From NCBI GenBank assembly GCA_016710585.1, contig JADJVN010000019.1, forward strand, positions 24,323 to 88,322: a stretch of DNA of 64,000 bases. The letters run 5' to 3'. The notes beneath the pieces are model-generated. The model searched no databases, was not told the origin of the DNA, and was given only the letters and a program-made list of their open reading frames with translations. This DNA comes from Saprospiraceae bacterium (GTDB taxonomy: Bacteria; Bacteroidota; Bacteroidia; Chitinophagales; Saprospiraceae). Positions within the stretch are counted from its first letter, which is position 1. Every line of letters begins with the position of its first letter. Below, in pieces: positions 9,420 through 20,535 of the stretch. Made by a program: the position numbers and the translations under genes.

Positions 9420-10736
9420 TTACTTTGTCAATTTATTAAAACGAAAATACAAAAATACTGAAACTAACGTTAGGCAGGTGATAAATCCTATCCAAACTCC
9501 ATTGGCACGCATGTTCAAATTACAAGCCAAGATGTAGCCAACGGGAATTCCAAATAACCAGTAAGATATCGTCGCCACAATAGTTGGATACTTAATGTCT
9601 TGCATTCCACGAAGGATACCTATTGCGACAGCTTGTACTGAATCCGATATTTGAAAAACAGCACCCAATATTAATAGACCTGAAGCAATCTTCAATACTT
9701 CTGGTTCATCAGTAAAAATCAATGGCAATTGATGTCGCAATAATACAAAACACAGAGCACAAAAAACGCCATATAAAATAGCAATTCGAATTGATGCTAG
9801 ACCATAGATTCTTGCTTTTGGAATATCCCCTGCTCCAAAATATTCACCTACTTTAATTGAACCAGCAGAGGCCAATCCAACTGAAATCATGAAAGTAACT
9901 GCAGCGATGCTAATTGCAATTTGATGTGCAGCCAATTGCTTTGCACCAAACCAACCTATGATGATTGCTAAAATAGCAAATGCTCCAATTTCACTTGCAT
10001 ACTGCCAAGCAGATGGAAGCGACATCTTTCCAATTCTCTTTAATTCTTCTATACTTGATTTCCATTTAACTGTTCTATACTCATCGAACACTTTGGAGTA
10101 TAGTATATATATCGTCATGACTATTGCAATAATACATCTAGTCAGGAATGTAGCGATACCTGCACCTTCCAATTCCATCCTAGGAATACTCCAAAACCCA
10201 TAAATAAAAATATAATTTAAAAGCACATTTAATGGAATCGCAGCAATAGAAATAATAAGTGGTACACGTGTTTTTTCCATGCCATCGCTAAATTGCTTCA
10301 TTGTTAAAAAAATGATCATTGGTAAAATAGACCAATTGATCCAAAATAGAAATGGCTTTGCATATATCACGACTTGTTCCTCTTGACCCATTTTGTCTAT
10401 TAGATTAGAGCTAAATCCAATCGTTAGACAAAGTAAAGAAGCTACTATACTATTTAAGATTAAACTTGATGCTAATATATTTCCAACATATTTCCTTCTG
10501 TCACTATTAATCTGATAAGCAACCAAAGGTGCAATTATCGTCGTCAATCCAATACATGCTACGTATGGAATGCCTACATAATTGCTAACGAATGAACTTG
10601 CAGCGAGATGAGTGTAAGATATATTTCCAATCATGATACTATCCGTAATTGTAAGTGCCATTTGTGATAGACTCCCCACTGTCAATGGCAATGCTAACTT
10701 TAAGATATCTCGATTTACTTGATTGTCAAATTTCAA
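9420..10736 (-). CDS. MATE family multidrug/cation antiporter
   Basis: 438-residue polytopic membrane protein with about 12 hydrophobic segments arranged as two repeats. The N-terminus LALPLTVGSLSQMALTITDSIMIG is the typical MATE helix 1, and each half has a related region (SWQYASEIGAFAIL in the second). It is of the NorM/DinF type and exports organic cations or similar compounds in exchange for Na+ or H+. First gene of the leftward MATE-leuS-HhH cluster. A near-consensus -7 box (CATCTTTG, one mismatch) lies at 10756-10763 on the minus strand. Confidence 0.93.
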   Translation of the reverse strand: MKFDNQVNRDILKLALPLTVGSLSQMALTITDSIMIGNISYTHLAASSFVSNYVGIPYVACIGLTTIIAPLVAYQINSDRRKYVGNILASSLILNSIVASLLCLTIGFSSNLIDKMGQEEQVVIYAKPFLFWINWSILPMIIFLTMKQFSDGMEKTRVPLIISIAAIPLNVLLNYIFIYGFWSIPRMELEGAGIATFLTRCIIAIVMTIYILYSKVFDEYRTVKWKSSIEELKRIGKMSLPSAWQYASEIGAFAILAIIIGWFGAKQLAAHQIAISIAAVTFMISVGLASAGSIKVGEYFGAGDIPKARIYGLASIRIAILYGVFCALCFVLLRHQLPLIFTDEPEVLKIASGLLILGAVFQISDSVQAVAIGILRGMQDIKYPTIVATISYWLFGIPVGYILACNLNMRANGVWIGFITCLTLVSVFLYFRFNKLTK

Positions 10737-11408
10737 CTTAGCTCAAATTAAGCTGCAAAGATGAGAAACAGAAATGAAGGATTATAATTTTATTTTATAA
10801 ATACAATTAATTTCATTAAATAAATTTCTAAATACGAGTAATAAACACCTAATGAAAATTTTACATATATTTTATTTAGTTTCTTCTAATAAAATTGGCA
10901 TAGTTTTTACATATAGAAAGTAGTTGCAATTTCCTATTGCATTGGCTGTTGTTACAAACACCACACATTTATATAAAACACTATAGATTTTCATTTAGAA
11001 GGTCAAAAAAACCAATTTTATTCCAGCAAATCATTGAGGTAGTTGCATATATAGCAACATATAATTTCCGTCATTTAGATATGATAGAATAAAATATTTA
11101 AAGAAACACTTGCACAGCGATTTGATTTATCTGAATATTGCATCGTAACAACAGCCGAATGAAGTGCATAACAAACACTTTATTTCTTATCAGCGCATGA
11201 TTCATGCAAATTTCCTGATTTGATTATTCGGCAAGAATTATTGAAAAATAATTCAACTCACCAAACTCAACTCAACATACTCATGTGGCGTAGCTATACG
11301 TCAAACTTAATTGAGCAATCAATGAGCTTGGTCTATCTATGTCTTTGAGTAATTAACGAAGCAAAATTTTAGGTTATTATTAATATTATTAAATCAAATC
11401 AAATTAGT
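10737..11408. other. 672-bp non-coding region between divergent genes
   Basis: No supportable gene. It holds the probable MATE promoter (CATCTTTG at 10756-10763, minus) and the leader of the giant T9SS protein gene. A perfect 12-bp inverted repeat, GGCTGTTGTTAC at 10944-10955 and its reverse complement at 11145-11156, is separated by 189 bp. A small hairpin with GTTGC arms lies near 11046-11062. No strong TAnnTTTG box is present just before 11409. Confidence 0.6.
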
Positions 11409-14400
11409 ATGATTAGACTATGCTTACTTGAAAAATTCAAATTATCGCTTCTGCGAAATTTGATGTTCGTACTAGTTGTTGTAGGATGGCAAAATGCCAA
11501 TGCTGAAAACTCGAAAGGGTCAAATGTATTAGGCCAGCTAGCCTGTAACGACGATATCCAAATTAGTTTGGATGAAAACTGTTTAGCTACCATTAATCCA
11601 GACATGGTATTGGAAGGAGCAGGAATTGTAAATGCAGCGTACACCGTAGTGGTTAGAGACTGGGTGACGAATGCAATTATTGACGTTGACCCTGCAACAC
11701 CTGGATCGCAAATAGGTGCTGCACAGATTAAAAGACATCTTCAAATTACAGTACGCGAAGTAGCGCCTCCATACAATAGTTGTTGGGGACGTGCATTTGT
11801 AGAAGATAAGTTAGCACCAGTGTTAACATGTCCAGCAGATGTAACGATCACATGTATGGATCCAATTACTACTTCAGCTCTTGGCGTAGCTACATATGTA
11901 GAAGAATGTGGTGGAGCAACATTGAGTTATCGTGACGTTATTGCAAAAGGCAGTTGTGCATTAGGTTATGATAAAATTATTTCTAGATATTGGATCGTTG
12001 TAGATGCAAGTGGAAATAGAGATACTTGTATTCAATCTATCCGTGTAAATTATGTGCCATTAAGTGCTGTAGTATTTCCTGAACATTTTGATGGTCTAGC
12101 TCTACCAGGACATACTTCTATGTTGAGCTGTGATGCAAAAATTGATAAGACAAAGATGTTTCCTCTCATTTTTTGCCGTCACCAACTTGTGTTGACGATT
12201 ATTTGGTAGATGCTGCACATTTTTTAGCTACAGGAGTAAGAAGACCAAAAGTATTGGGTTGGAATTGTTTAGATTCAGGACCTTATGTTGGACATCCAAG
12301 TCCAAAGTCTGTTTACTATCCAGCTAATGGAACTTGTTGGGCAGCTGATGTAAATGTGATGTGGGCTGGTACTGGTGAGCCATCAGTAACGGGCTGTACT
12401 AATATCGCTGTAACATACAAAGACTTAAGAATAGACATAGCAAAATCTGGATGCGATGCAGGTCCCGTAGGTTGTTATAAATTATTGAGACAATGGACAA
12501 TGTTGGACTGGTGCACAGGTGCAGTGTTGGATTCAAATCAAATTATTAAAGTAATGGATAGCAAAGGACCAGAAATCCTTTATCCAGATAATTTAAATGT
12601 AAGTACAGATATTTGGAAATGCGAAGGGCGTTGGGAAGTACCACCAGCTTGGATTGTTGATAACTGTTCAAATGAAGTGCATTATTCAGTCCGTGTTGAA
12701 AACGGAACAGTTTTAGGCAATGAAACAACAGGCTTTATCGTGGTAAATCTTCCTCTTGGTATCCAAAACGCTTATATTGTAGCCGAAGATTGTTGCGGCA
12801 ACATTACAGAAAAACTTGTAGTTATTAATGTTGTTGATGACGTCGCTCCTACAGCGGTTTGTGATCAAAAAACAGTAGTTTCCATCACTGGAAATCTATC
12901 TCCTGGACAAAATTATGCAAAAATTTATGCTGAGACATTTGATGATGGTTCACATGATAATTGTGCTCAACATTTATTCTTCAAAGTATTGAGAATGGAT
13001 GAAATGGATGGCACACCACATGGAACTTCAAAATCATCAACAGTTTGTAATGGTGCAAATGGTGATGATGATACATTCCTTACAGGATCTCAATCTTATT
13101 TTGATGATCATGTACGATTCTGTTGCGCTGATGTTGGAACTACAGTTAGAGTTGTCTTTAGAGTATTTGATGTAGATCCTGGCACAGGACCAATAGCTCC
13201 TGGAAGATTTACTACTGGCCCATTGGTAGGAAGATTCAATGATTGTATGGTTGATGTTGAAGTTCAAAACAAAACAGCTCCAACAGTAGTAGCTCCTCCT
13301 GATGTAGTAGTAAGCTGTATGTTTTGGTTTGATTTGACAAAATTAACAGACATTAATGATGCTACATTTGGAAAAATAGTAGATGACATTGCTTGGAGAA
13401 AGAATGTTAAAACACTAGATGTTGTATGTAATTACTATTGCTTAGCAAATCCAATTACATTATACAATCCAGCTTCTCCAGCAGGAGTAAAAGCTTGTGG
13501 ATTCTTTAATTCATTATTCTCACCTGCACATCCAGACAATAAATACGAATTATTGTGGGGATTGGATGGATATGTTTTATCTGGTTGTGGTGTAACTCCA
13601 ACAATTACAGTTTCTGACAAAAGAGCTTGTGGTGCAGGTAAAGTAGAAAGAACTTTCTCGGCTCCTGGACCAAACAATACTACAGTTTCTGCAAAACAAA
13701 CAATATGGGTAGTTGATTGTGATCCTTTCTACATATCTGCTGACAGATGTGATGCAAATGATGATATCACTTGGCCCGATTGTGCTGGTAGTGGAACTTT
13801 AGTTACAGGTTGTGGCGCTGATACAAGTCCAGAAGTCATAGGAAGACCAAAAATTGAAAATGGTGCTGATGATAATTGTGCATTAATTGCTATCGAATAT
13901 AGAGATGAAGTATTTACAATAGAGCCAGATGCTTGCTTAAAAATATTAAGAAAGTGGATCGTAATCGACTGGTGTCAATATGATCCTAATTTCGGCCCTG
14001 CTGGTAGATGGGAGCATACTCAAATCATCAAAGTAAACGACAACAAAGCACCTTCAGTAACTTGTGCTGTTGGACCATGCGAACCTGCAGTAATCAATCC
14101 AGCAACGAACTTATGTGTTGGTCATATCAGATTAACAGCAGTTGGACGTGATACTTGTACTCCAGAAGATTGGTTGTTCTATGAATACAAAATAGATGCA
14201 TTCAATAATGGATCTATAGACTATACTGTTGGAAAATTAACAAGAAGACAATATGCTGCTGGGGATATTCCTTCAGTAAGAAATAATCCTTTCGCTGACA
14301 ATAAAAACAACCCATTTGATGCAAGTGGTATATACCCTATCGGTATACACAAGATTACTTGGTATGTTGAAGATGGTTGTGGCAATGTTGGATCATGTAG

Positions 14401-15994
14401 TAATCTTTTTGAAGTAAAAGATTGCAAAGCACCTACACCATATTGTTTGACCGGAATCATTACTGTACCAATGCCTTCATCTGGCTGTGTTGATATCTGG
14501 GCAAAAGATTTAGACTTTGGAAGTTATGACAATTGTACTCCAAAATCAAGATTGAAATTCTATTTTGATGGTGATACTTCTAAAAAGTCAAGAAGAGTTT
14601 GTTGTGAAGATTTCAAGAAAGCAAATGCAAATGATGAATTACAAATCACAGTTCAAATGTGGGTTGAAGATGAAGAAGGAAATAAAGATTTCTGCACAAC
14701 TTTGATCATCGTTCAAGACAATTTGAATATTTGTCCTAATACTGGAACTAACTTAGCTAGAATCACTGGAGAGTTAAGAACAGAAACGGGTGATATGACT
14801 GCTAATGGTTCAACTGATCTATACCAAAACGGAAATGTGATGAAGAATACAATCACAACTGGAACTGGTAAATATACTTTCTTAGATCTATCGTTGAACA
14901 ATGAGTATATGGTTAAACCAGAAAGAACAGATAATATAGACAATGGTATTACAACAGCTGATATCCTTAAAATCCAAAAACATATTTTAGGTATTGATGC
15001 ATTGAATAGTCCATATAAATTGATTGCAGCGGATGTAAACAAATCTGGAACGATCACTGCAGCGGATATGTCTGAAATAAGAAAATTGATCTTAGGTGTT
15101 ACGAATACATTTACTAAATCTAAGTCATGGGAATTTGTACCTGCTGCATACAATTTTGCAGATCCTAAAAACCCTTGGACTTATCCAAATTTTGTAAGTG
15201 CAAAATTATTAAATGAAAACAATACAATTGATTTCATTGCAGTAAAAATGGGAGATGTAAACAATTCTGTTGTAGCAAGTGCACAGGGAACTGCTACTAC
15301 AAGATCTACAGAAAAATTGGTTTTCGAAGTTGAAAATAAATCATTAACTGCTGGTCAAACGTACAAGATGGATGTTACATCTTCAAACTTCAACAATATC
15401 AATGGATATCAATTCACATTGAAATTTGACAACAATGCTTTAGAATTCAATAAACTTAATTCTGGTAGCTTAAACCTTGATGAATCAAACTTTGGTTTTA
15501 ATAGAGTAAGTGAAGGATTATTGACGACAAGCTGGAATGCTACAAAAGCAAATTCAGTAAATCCAAATGAAGTATTGTTTACAATAGAATTCACAGTTAA
15601 AAACAATATTGAAGTAGCTAAAGCTTTTGCAATCACAAGTGATGTTACTAAAGCAGAAGCTTACAGTAATGCAGCTGAACCGATGTCAGTAGAAATGACT
15701 AGCAGAAGCAGCCAAGGTGTTGTTGAAACTGGAGTATTCGAATTGTATCAAAATACACCGAATCCATTTGCAAAAGAAACCGTGATCGAATTCAGATTAG
15801 CGGAATCTGCAGCTGCAACATTGACTATTTATGATATCACTGGTAAAGTACACTTTATCCAAAATATCGATGGTCAAAAAGGATTAAACTCTGTAAAAGT
15901 GGACAGAAGCAAGTTGAACGGAGCTGGAATGTTCTACTACCAACTTGATGCAAACTCTCATACTGCTACAAAGCGTATGTTAATTCTTGAATAA
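11409..15994 (+). CDS. Giant secreted protein with HYR-like, dockerin, cohesin-like and T9SS sorting domains (one frameshift)
   Basis: Two overlapping frames form one gene. The first (from ATG 11409) ends early at 12209, and the second continues in the -1 frame from about 12170. One missing T in the run of six T at 12169-12174 restores a single protein of about 1,528 residues. It starts with a signal peptide, followed by Cys-rich HYR-like modules (for example APVLTCPADVTITCMD, then VVDASGNRDTC). Near the C-terminus are two dockerin-type calcium loops (about 14,940-15,000 and 15,030-15,100; DVNKSGTITAADMSEIRKLI), a cohesin-like beta domain (about 15,310-15,690) and a T9SS type A sorting domain starting YQNTPNPFAKETVI. 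It is probably a large, calcium-stabilised cell-surface adhesin or matrix protein. A strong terminator follows. Confidence 0.85.
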
Positions 15995-16020
15995 TCAGAA
16001 TCTTTTATTTTAGATTTAAT

Positions 16021-16058
16021 AAAATGCCTTCCAGAATGCTGGAAGGCATTTTATTTTA
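16021..16058 (+). terminator. Rho-independent terminator after the giant T9SS gene
   Basis: Perfect 14-bp stem (AAAATGCCTTCCAG with its complement at 16039-16052) and a 4-nt loop AATG, followed by TTTTATTTTAA. One of the strongest hairpins in the window. Confidence 0.95.
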
Positions 16059-16128
16059 ATAGCTGTTGCTATGAAATTACATCAGAGAATCCAAACAAAT
16101 TGAATCAGTTTTGCGTTTGACATAAACA

Positions 16129-17631
16129 ATGATCAAAAAATTAGATAGCATGCTTATAAAGGGGTTCATCCCCCCTTTTCTCATGTCTTTTTTGATTGCC
16201 CTATTTGTATTAGTCATGCAAACATTATGGCTATACATCGATGACATATTGGGGAAAGGAGCTGGTATTTTTGTAATCCTTGAATTTCTAGTATATTTAT
16301 CCATATCTATGATTCCATTAGCCTTGCCTATTGGAGTCTTGCTTGCAGGGGTCTTTCTTTTTGGAAACCTTGGAGAGCGCTACGAATTATCGAGCATGAA
16401 ATCAGCTGGAATTTCTTTGATCCGAATCATGATGCCGATTTTATTTTTTGCAACAATGGTGACACTTTTTTCATGGTTTTGTTCTGATTATTTAATACCT
16501 AAGTCTAATCTCAAATTTTTAAGTAGACTAAATGATCTTAAAAAACAAAAACCTACATTAAGCTTACAAGAAGGCATTTTCAATGAAGATTTTTATAGCT
16601 ATGTGATTCGAATTGGTAAAAAATCAAGCAATGGAACAGATATAAATGATATTTTAATATACGACCACAGTTCCACTGAAAGAAATGGTGGAAAAAATAT
16701 GATTATTGCAGAAAAAGGAAGAATGTATATTACTGCTAAAAATAAATTTTTAGTCATGGATCTAGAAAATGGAGAAATATACCAAGACCCTGGATCTCAA
16801 AAAAACCAAAAATCAAATTTACCTTTCATCAGAAATTCATTTCAACATCTGACTAAAGTTTTTGATCTAGGTGAATTCAGTCTGGACAGAACAGACGAAG
16901 ATCTTTTCAAAAATAATCAACGAATGCAAAATAGTGTTCAATTGAGACAAGTCGTCGATTCGATAACAAAGCAAATAAACTACAAAATCCCGCCTTATTA
17001 CACTAATAAGAAACGAAGCTTTGATGCAAAATACAATCCAATCCGACCTATCCAGAGTGATACTATTTCGTCCTTAAAAATAAATAATAAAAATATTCAA
17101 ATCTCTGAGCTCAGATTGAGTCTAGACCGCACTGATGACAAACTTAAGATTCGAGATCAAATAATAGAGAAGTGGGCTAATCCAGATTCAACATACATAC
17201 TTGAACTTAAAGATAATTACAAAAGGAATATAAGAAATATTGATGATGATTCTAAATCGTATCTAGAAGAAATTACCTCTCTGCGTAAAAAACAATCCAA
17301 GTTTGAATACGAATTGCTCATCAAATATTCATTCGCAATCATTTGCTTTATATTTATTTTTGTAGGAGCTCCTCTTGGCGCCATCGTCAGAAAAGGAGGA
17401 TATGGATATCCTTTGCTTCTATGCATTTTTGTATTTGTGAGCTATATTCTACTGAATACTATGTGTAAAAGACTCTCCGAAGGTCTCACTATAAATACAT
17501 TTCTAGGTGCTTTTATTCCATGCATGGTCATGTGTATTCCTGCTTTTTTTCTGACTTGGACCGCATTGCGAGATCGCAATATGGCAAAAGACTTTAGGAT
17601 TCTTTTGAACAGACTCCGCACAAAAAAATAA
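16129..17631 (+). CDS. LptF/LptG family permease (lipopolysaccharide export)
   Basis: 500 residues of the YjgP/YjgQ family, the inner-membrane permease of the LptB2FG transporter that extracts lipopolysaccharide for transport to the outer membrane. Three N-terminal membrane segments (about 15-35, 50-75, 95-120) are followed by a long periplasmic beta-jellyroll-like region and three C-terminal membrane segments (from about 400). The motif FGNLGERYELSSMKSAGISL in the first cytoplasmic loop is the coupling-helix region typical of the family. The periplasmic segment is longer than in E. coli LptF and contains a Lys/Arg-rich part (about 265-390). LptF and LptG cannot be told apart here. A possible -7 box with one mismatch, CAGTTTTG, is at 16106-16113. 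Confidence 0.9.
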   Translation: MIKKLDSMLIKGFIPPFLMSFLIALFVLVMQTLWLYIDDILGKGAGIFVILEFLVYLSISMIPLALPIGVLLAGVFLFGNLGERYELSSMKSAGISLIRIMMPILFFATMVTLFSWFCSDYLIPKSNLKFLSRLNDLKKQKPTLSLQEGIFNEDFYSYVIRIGKKSSNGTDINDILIYDHSSTERNGGKNMIIAEKGRMYITAKNKFLVMDLENGEIYQDPGSQKNQKSNLPFIRNSFQHLTKVFDLGEFSLDRTDEDLFKNNQRMQNSVQLRQVVDSITKQINYKIPPYYTNKKRSFDAKYNPIRPIQSDTISSLKINNKNIQISELRLSLDRTDDKLKIRDQIIEKWANPDSTYILELKDNYKRNIRNIDDDSKSYLEEITSLRKKQSKFEYELLIKYSFAIICFIFIFVGAPLGAIVRKGGYGYPLLLCIFVFVSYILLNTMCKRLSEGLTINTFLGAFIPCMVMCIPAFFLTWTALRDRNMAKDFRILLNRLRTKK

Positions 17632-17659
17632 ATTGTATTTAACCCTCTATCAGTAAATA

Positions 17660-19057
17660 TTATAGATGAATCACTTCACCATAAGCTGCAGCTGTAGCTT
17701 CCATCACCGCTTCAGACATAGTAGGATGTGGATGAATTGCTTTTAATATCTCATGGCCAGTTGTCTCCAATTTTCTAGCGGCAACTATTTCCGCAATCAT
17801 TTCAGTGACATTCATTCCTATCATATGAGCGCCTAATAACTCACCATATTTTTTATCATAAATTACTTTAACAAAACCATCTTTTGCACCTGCAGCACTT
17901 GCTTTACCAGACGCAGAAAATGGAAATTTACCGATGAGTAATTCATATCCAGCAGCCTTTGCAGATTCTTCTGTATAGCCAACAGATGCGATTTCTGGTG
18001 AACAATACGTACAACCTGGAATATTATTATAATCTATTAGTTCTGGATGATGTCCACAGATTGCTTCTACGCATGTAATCCCTTCAGCACTAGCTACGTG
18101 AGCAAGAGCTTGCCCTGGTACAATATCTCCAATAGCGTATATTCCTGCAACATTGGTTCTATAATAGGCATCAACTTTTATGAGCCCTTTTTCGACAACT
18201 ATACCTAATGTTTCTAAACCTATATTCTCAATATTTGCAGTAACTCCTGCCGCAGAAAGTACTAGATCAGCTTCTATCACTTGCTCCGAATTGTCTTTTC
18301 TGTTTTTTGCTGTTACTTTAACTCCGTGAGCCAAATTTTCAACCTTCTCTACAGATGTATTAGCCAAAACTTTTATGCCAAGCTTCTTAAATGATTTTGC
18401 CAACTCTTTAGAAATATCTACATCCTCCCTAGGCACAAGACCTTGTTCCATAAATTCAACAACAGTCACTTCTGTACCCAATGAAGCATAAAAGTATGCA
18501 AACTCAACACCTATTGCTCCAGCCCCTACTACGACCATTTTATTTGGCAAACTTTCCAAACTCATAGCTTTTCTATAATCGATAATATGTGTTCCATCAA
18601 TAGGTAAATTTGGCAACTGTTTTGCGCGCCCACCTGTGGCAAGGATGATATGATCTGCAGTGACGTTTGATTTTTTTCCATCTGCTGCTGTTACCTCAAC
18701 AGATCCAGATTTAATCAACTTAGCTGTCCCCATGATGACTTCAATTTTATTTTTTTTCATTAAAAATTGAATTCCTTTACTCATCCCTTCAGCTACGCCT
18801 CTACTTCTTTTTACAATTCCAGTAAAATCAGCTTTTACACCACTAACAGCAATACCATACTCAGCAGCATGATTGATATATTGAAATACTTGAGCACTTT
18901 TCAAGAGAGCCTTGGTCGGGATACAACCCCAATTAAGACAAATACCACCTAGAGATTCTCTTTCTATGATAGCAACTTTCTTCCCTAGTTGTGAAGCTCT
19001 AATCGCAGCCACATATCCTCCAGGTCCTGAACCAACTACAATAATATCAAAATGCAT
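17660..19057 (-). CDS. lpdA: Dihydrolipoyl dehydrogenase (E3)
   Basis: FAD-dependent pyridine nucleotide-disulfide oxidoreductase that reoxidises dihydrolipoyl groups of the 2-oxoacid dehydrogenase complexes, passing electrons to NAD+. Visible are the FAD-binding VVGSGPGGYVAAI (about residues 6-18), the redox-active disulfide GGICLNWGCIPTK (about 37-49), the NAD-binding VVGAGAIGVEFA (about 176-187), the second FAD contact YAIGDI near 309, and the C-terminal catalytic HPHPTMSEAVMEA. Length 465 is normal. No E1 or E2 gene is adjacent. A promoter box TATATTTG lies just upstream. Confidence 0.97.
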   Translation of the reverse strand: MHFDIIVVGSGPGGYVAAIRASQLGKKVAIIERESLGGICLNWGCIPTKALLKSAQVFQYINHAAEYGIAVSGVKADFTGIVKRSRGVAEGMSKGIQFLMKKNKIEVIMGTAKLIKSGSVEVTAADGKKSNVTADHIILATGGRAKQLPNLPIDGTHIIDYRKAMSLESLPNKMVVVGAGAIGVEFAYFYASLGTEVTVVEFMEQGLVPREDVDISKELAKSFKKLGIKVLANTSVEKVENLAHGVKVTAKNRKDNSEQVIEADLVLSAAGVTANIENIGLETLGIVVEKGLIKVDAYYRTNVAGIYAIGDIVPGQALAHVASAEGITCVEAICGHHPELIDYNNIPGCTYCSPEIASVGYTEESAKAAGYELLIGKFPFSASGKASAAGAKDGFVKVIYDKKYGELLGAHMIGMNVTEMIAEIVAARKLETTGHEILKAIHPHPTMSEAVMEATAAAYGEVIHL

Positions 19058-19073
19058 GATTTTTTATTTTGTG

Positions 19074-19081
19074 CAAATATA
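19074..19081 (-). promoter_or_regulatory. -7 box TATATTTG for lpdA
   Basis: Exact TAnnTTTG match on the minus strand, 16 nt before the lpdA start at 19057, giving a very short leader. Confidence 0.55.
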
Positions 19082-19140
19082 AGAATTGATTTTTGAATAC
19101 GCTTTTAGAGTTTCCTGCGTTATCCATAAAATTTTACATA

Positions 19141-19665
19141 ATGAAGCTTTTTCTTAGTTCTATTATACTTTTCATTTCCTTGGATTGGATTTACTATTCT
19201 TCAAAAGAAGGAAATTTTTCAGTATACCTGCCCGAAGAACCTAAAATTTCAAATCAAGAACTAGAATCAGAGATAGGCTTAATAAAAATATACTCCTATT
19301 CTGCAGGGGAAAAAATTAAAAAATCGGAAGATAATTATATCATTAATCATACAATCTATCCCCAGGATTTCTTATTAACACTTCAAGATTCTACAATGGA
19401 TTACATATACGAAACGATATTGGAAGGACTTCTATCACAACTCAAGGATAGTAAATTATTATATTCTCAAAAAGAACAGATAAATGGTGTCGATTCCAGA
19501 ATTTTATTAATAAAATATGATGGTGATCAATCTTTAAAAACTGCTTTAATCCCATTCGAAAATAATTTGTATTCACTACAATTATTTTCAACAATGGATC
19601 AAAGACTTTCAAATCATTCGGATAAATTCTTTAATTCGTTTAAGCTGAACTTTAAGACCAACTAG
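19141..19665 (+). CDS. Hypothetical protein with signal peptide, about 174 aa
   Basis: I do not recognise the family. The ATG at 19141 is preferred because it begins a signal-like segment (MKLFLSSIILFISLDW); the frame is open upstream to 19093. The mature part starts SKEGNFSVYLPEEPKIS, a wording seen in small periplasmic proteins where a 'G-x-F-S-V-x-L-P' strand opens the domain, followed by alternating beta segments. It may be exported or a periplasmic protein; no cysteine suits a lipobox. It is divergent from lpdA and convergent with the next small gene, with a 4-nt overlap. Confidence 0.65.
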   Translation: MKLFLSSIILFISLDWIYYSSKEGNFSVYLPEEPKISNQELESEIGLIKIYSYSAGEKIKKSEDNYIINHTIYPQDFLLTLQDSTMDYIYETILEGLLSQLKDSKLLYSQKEQINGVDSRILLIKYDGDQSLKTALIPFENNLYSLQLFSTMDQRLSNHSDKFFNSFKLNFKTN

Positions 19666-20014
19666 TTTAAAATTTGATCATAAAAGATCATCCCTTTTTT
19701 AGCATCATAACTTGCTACACCCGTGCTTAGGTAAAGATCTTTCTTATAGTGGTATTCTCTTGCATCGATGATATAAACCTTGCAGCCTATCGCTTTTGCA
19801 AGTTCTCGATTACTATTTCTCCAACACTGGGCTAATTCCTCAGTGGTTTGATCATAATCTTTTTCCATTTTTTGGTGAACATCACTTCGAGATACATGAT
19901 CCCATTTCTATAATTAACCAATCTGCTACACAGACCATGATTCACTCTATATACGACATCAGCACGCAAAAGGTGCTTTCTATTTAATTCTTGAATATCT
20001 ATTGTTGTTGCCAT
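19662..20014 (-). CDS. Hypothetical protein, about 117 aa, interrupted by one frameshift
   Basis: Two overlapping minus-strand frames (20014 to 19832 and 19868 to 19662) join into one protein if the six-T run at 19868-19873 (A on the coding strand) has one more base. The joint then reads MFTKKMEKDYDQTTEELAQ. The result starts MATTIDIQELNRKHLL and ends GMIFYDQILN. It has no signal peptide or membrane segment, and I know no family. The good continuity across the junction argues for a single gene with a sequencing or recent mutation error. Confidence 0.55.
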
Positions 20015-20309
20015 ACTTTGATAGGCGCATAAACTATGCCAAAATCGAAGGAATCTCAGATTAGTATTGATATATTAAATTATAATATCCAAATATAATT
20101 TCACATAAACTATAATTATCAAAATTTTATAAATTAAATAAGGCAATTAAATTTCTTAAAAAATTACCCTTATCGTGCCAGATACAAAGAAAATTTGCAT
20201 TAAACATATTATAAAAATATTTAATATGTTCAATGATTAAAATTTATTTCTCAGCAAACTAATCATCCGTTTCTAATATTCGTGTGTATCTTTACCCTTG
20301 AAATTTTTA

Positions 20310-20381
20310 GGTCTCATAGTTCAATGGATAGAATAGAAGTTTCCTAAACTTTTGATACAGGTTCGATTCCTGTTGAGACTA
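20310..20381 (+). tRNA. tRNA-Arg (anticodon CCT)
   Basis: Cloverleaf is readable: acceptor GGTCTCA pairs with TGAGACT (one G-T), D arm GTTC/GAAT, anticodon arm GAAGT-TTCCTAA-ACTTT with anticodon CCT, T arm ACAGG-TTCGATT-CCTGT. The CCA is not encoded. A near-consensus box TATCTTTA lies about 15 nt upstream. Confidence 0.93.
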
Positions 20382-20447
20382 CTACAACTCTAGAATCTCT
20401 TGTTATTAATATCTTATTATCTCTAATTTAAGTGCAATTATTATTTG

Positions 20448-20535
20448 CGGAGAGACAGGGATTCGAACCCTGGGTACGCTTTAAACGTACACACACTTTC
20501 CAGGCGTGCTCCTTAAACCACTCGGACATCTCTCC
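20448..20535 (-). tRNA. tRNA-Ser (anticodon GGA)
   Basis: Class II tRNA of 88 nt on the minus strand. The acceptor GGAGAGA (20535 end) pairs with TCTCTCC, the anticodon loop is CTGGAAA, a long variable arm (GTGTACGTTTAAAGCGTAC region) is present, and the T loop is TTCGAAT. The discriminator is G, as expected for Ser. CCA is not encoded. Confidence 0.95.

Noticed and set aside
12160..12210. Programmed -1 frameshift in the giant T9SS gene
   Set aside because: The T6 run is not in a classic X XXY YYZ setting in the zero frame, and other genes in the window show the same missing-base pattern. A base error is simpler, but a slippery event is not excluded.
14713..15153. 146-codon minus-strand frame inside the giant T9SS gene
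   Set aside because: Antisense to the dockerin region; its openness follows from codon use of the real gene.
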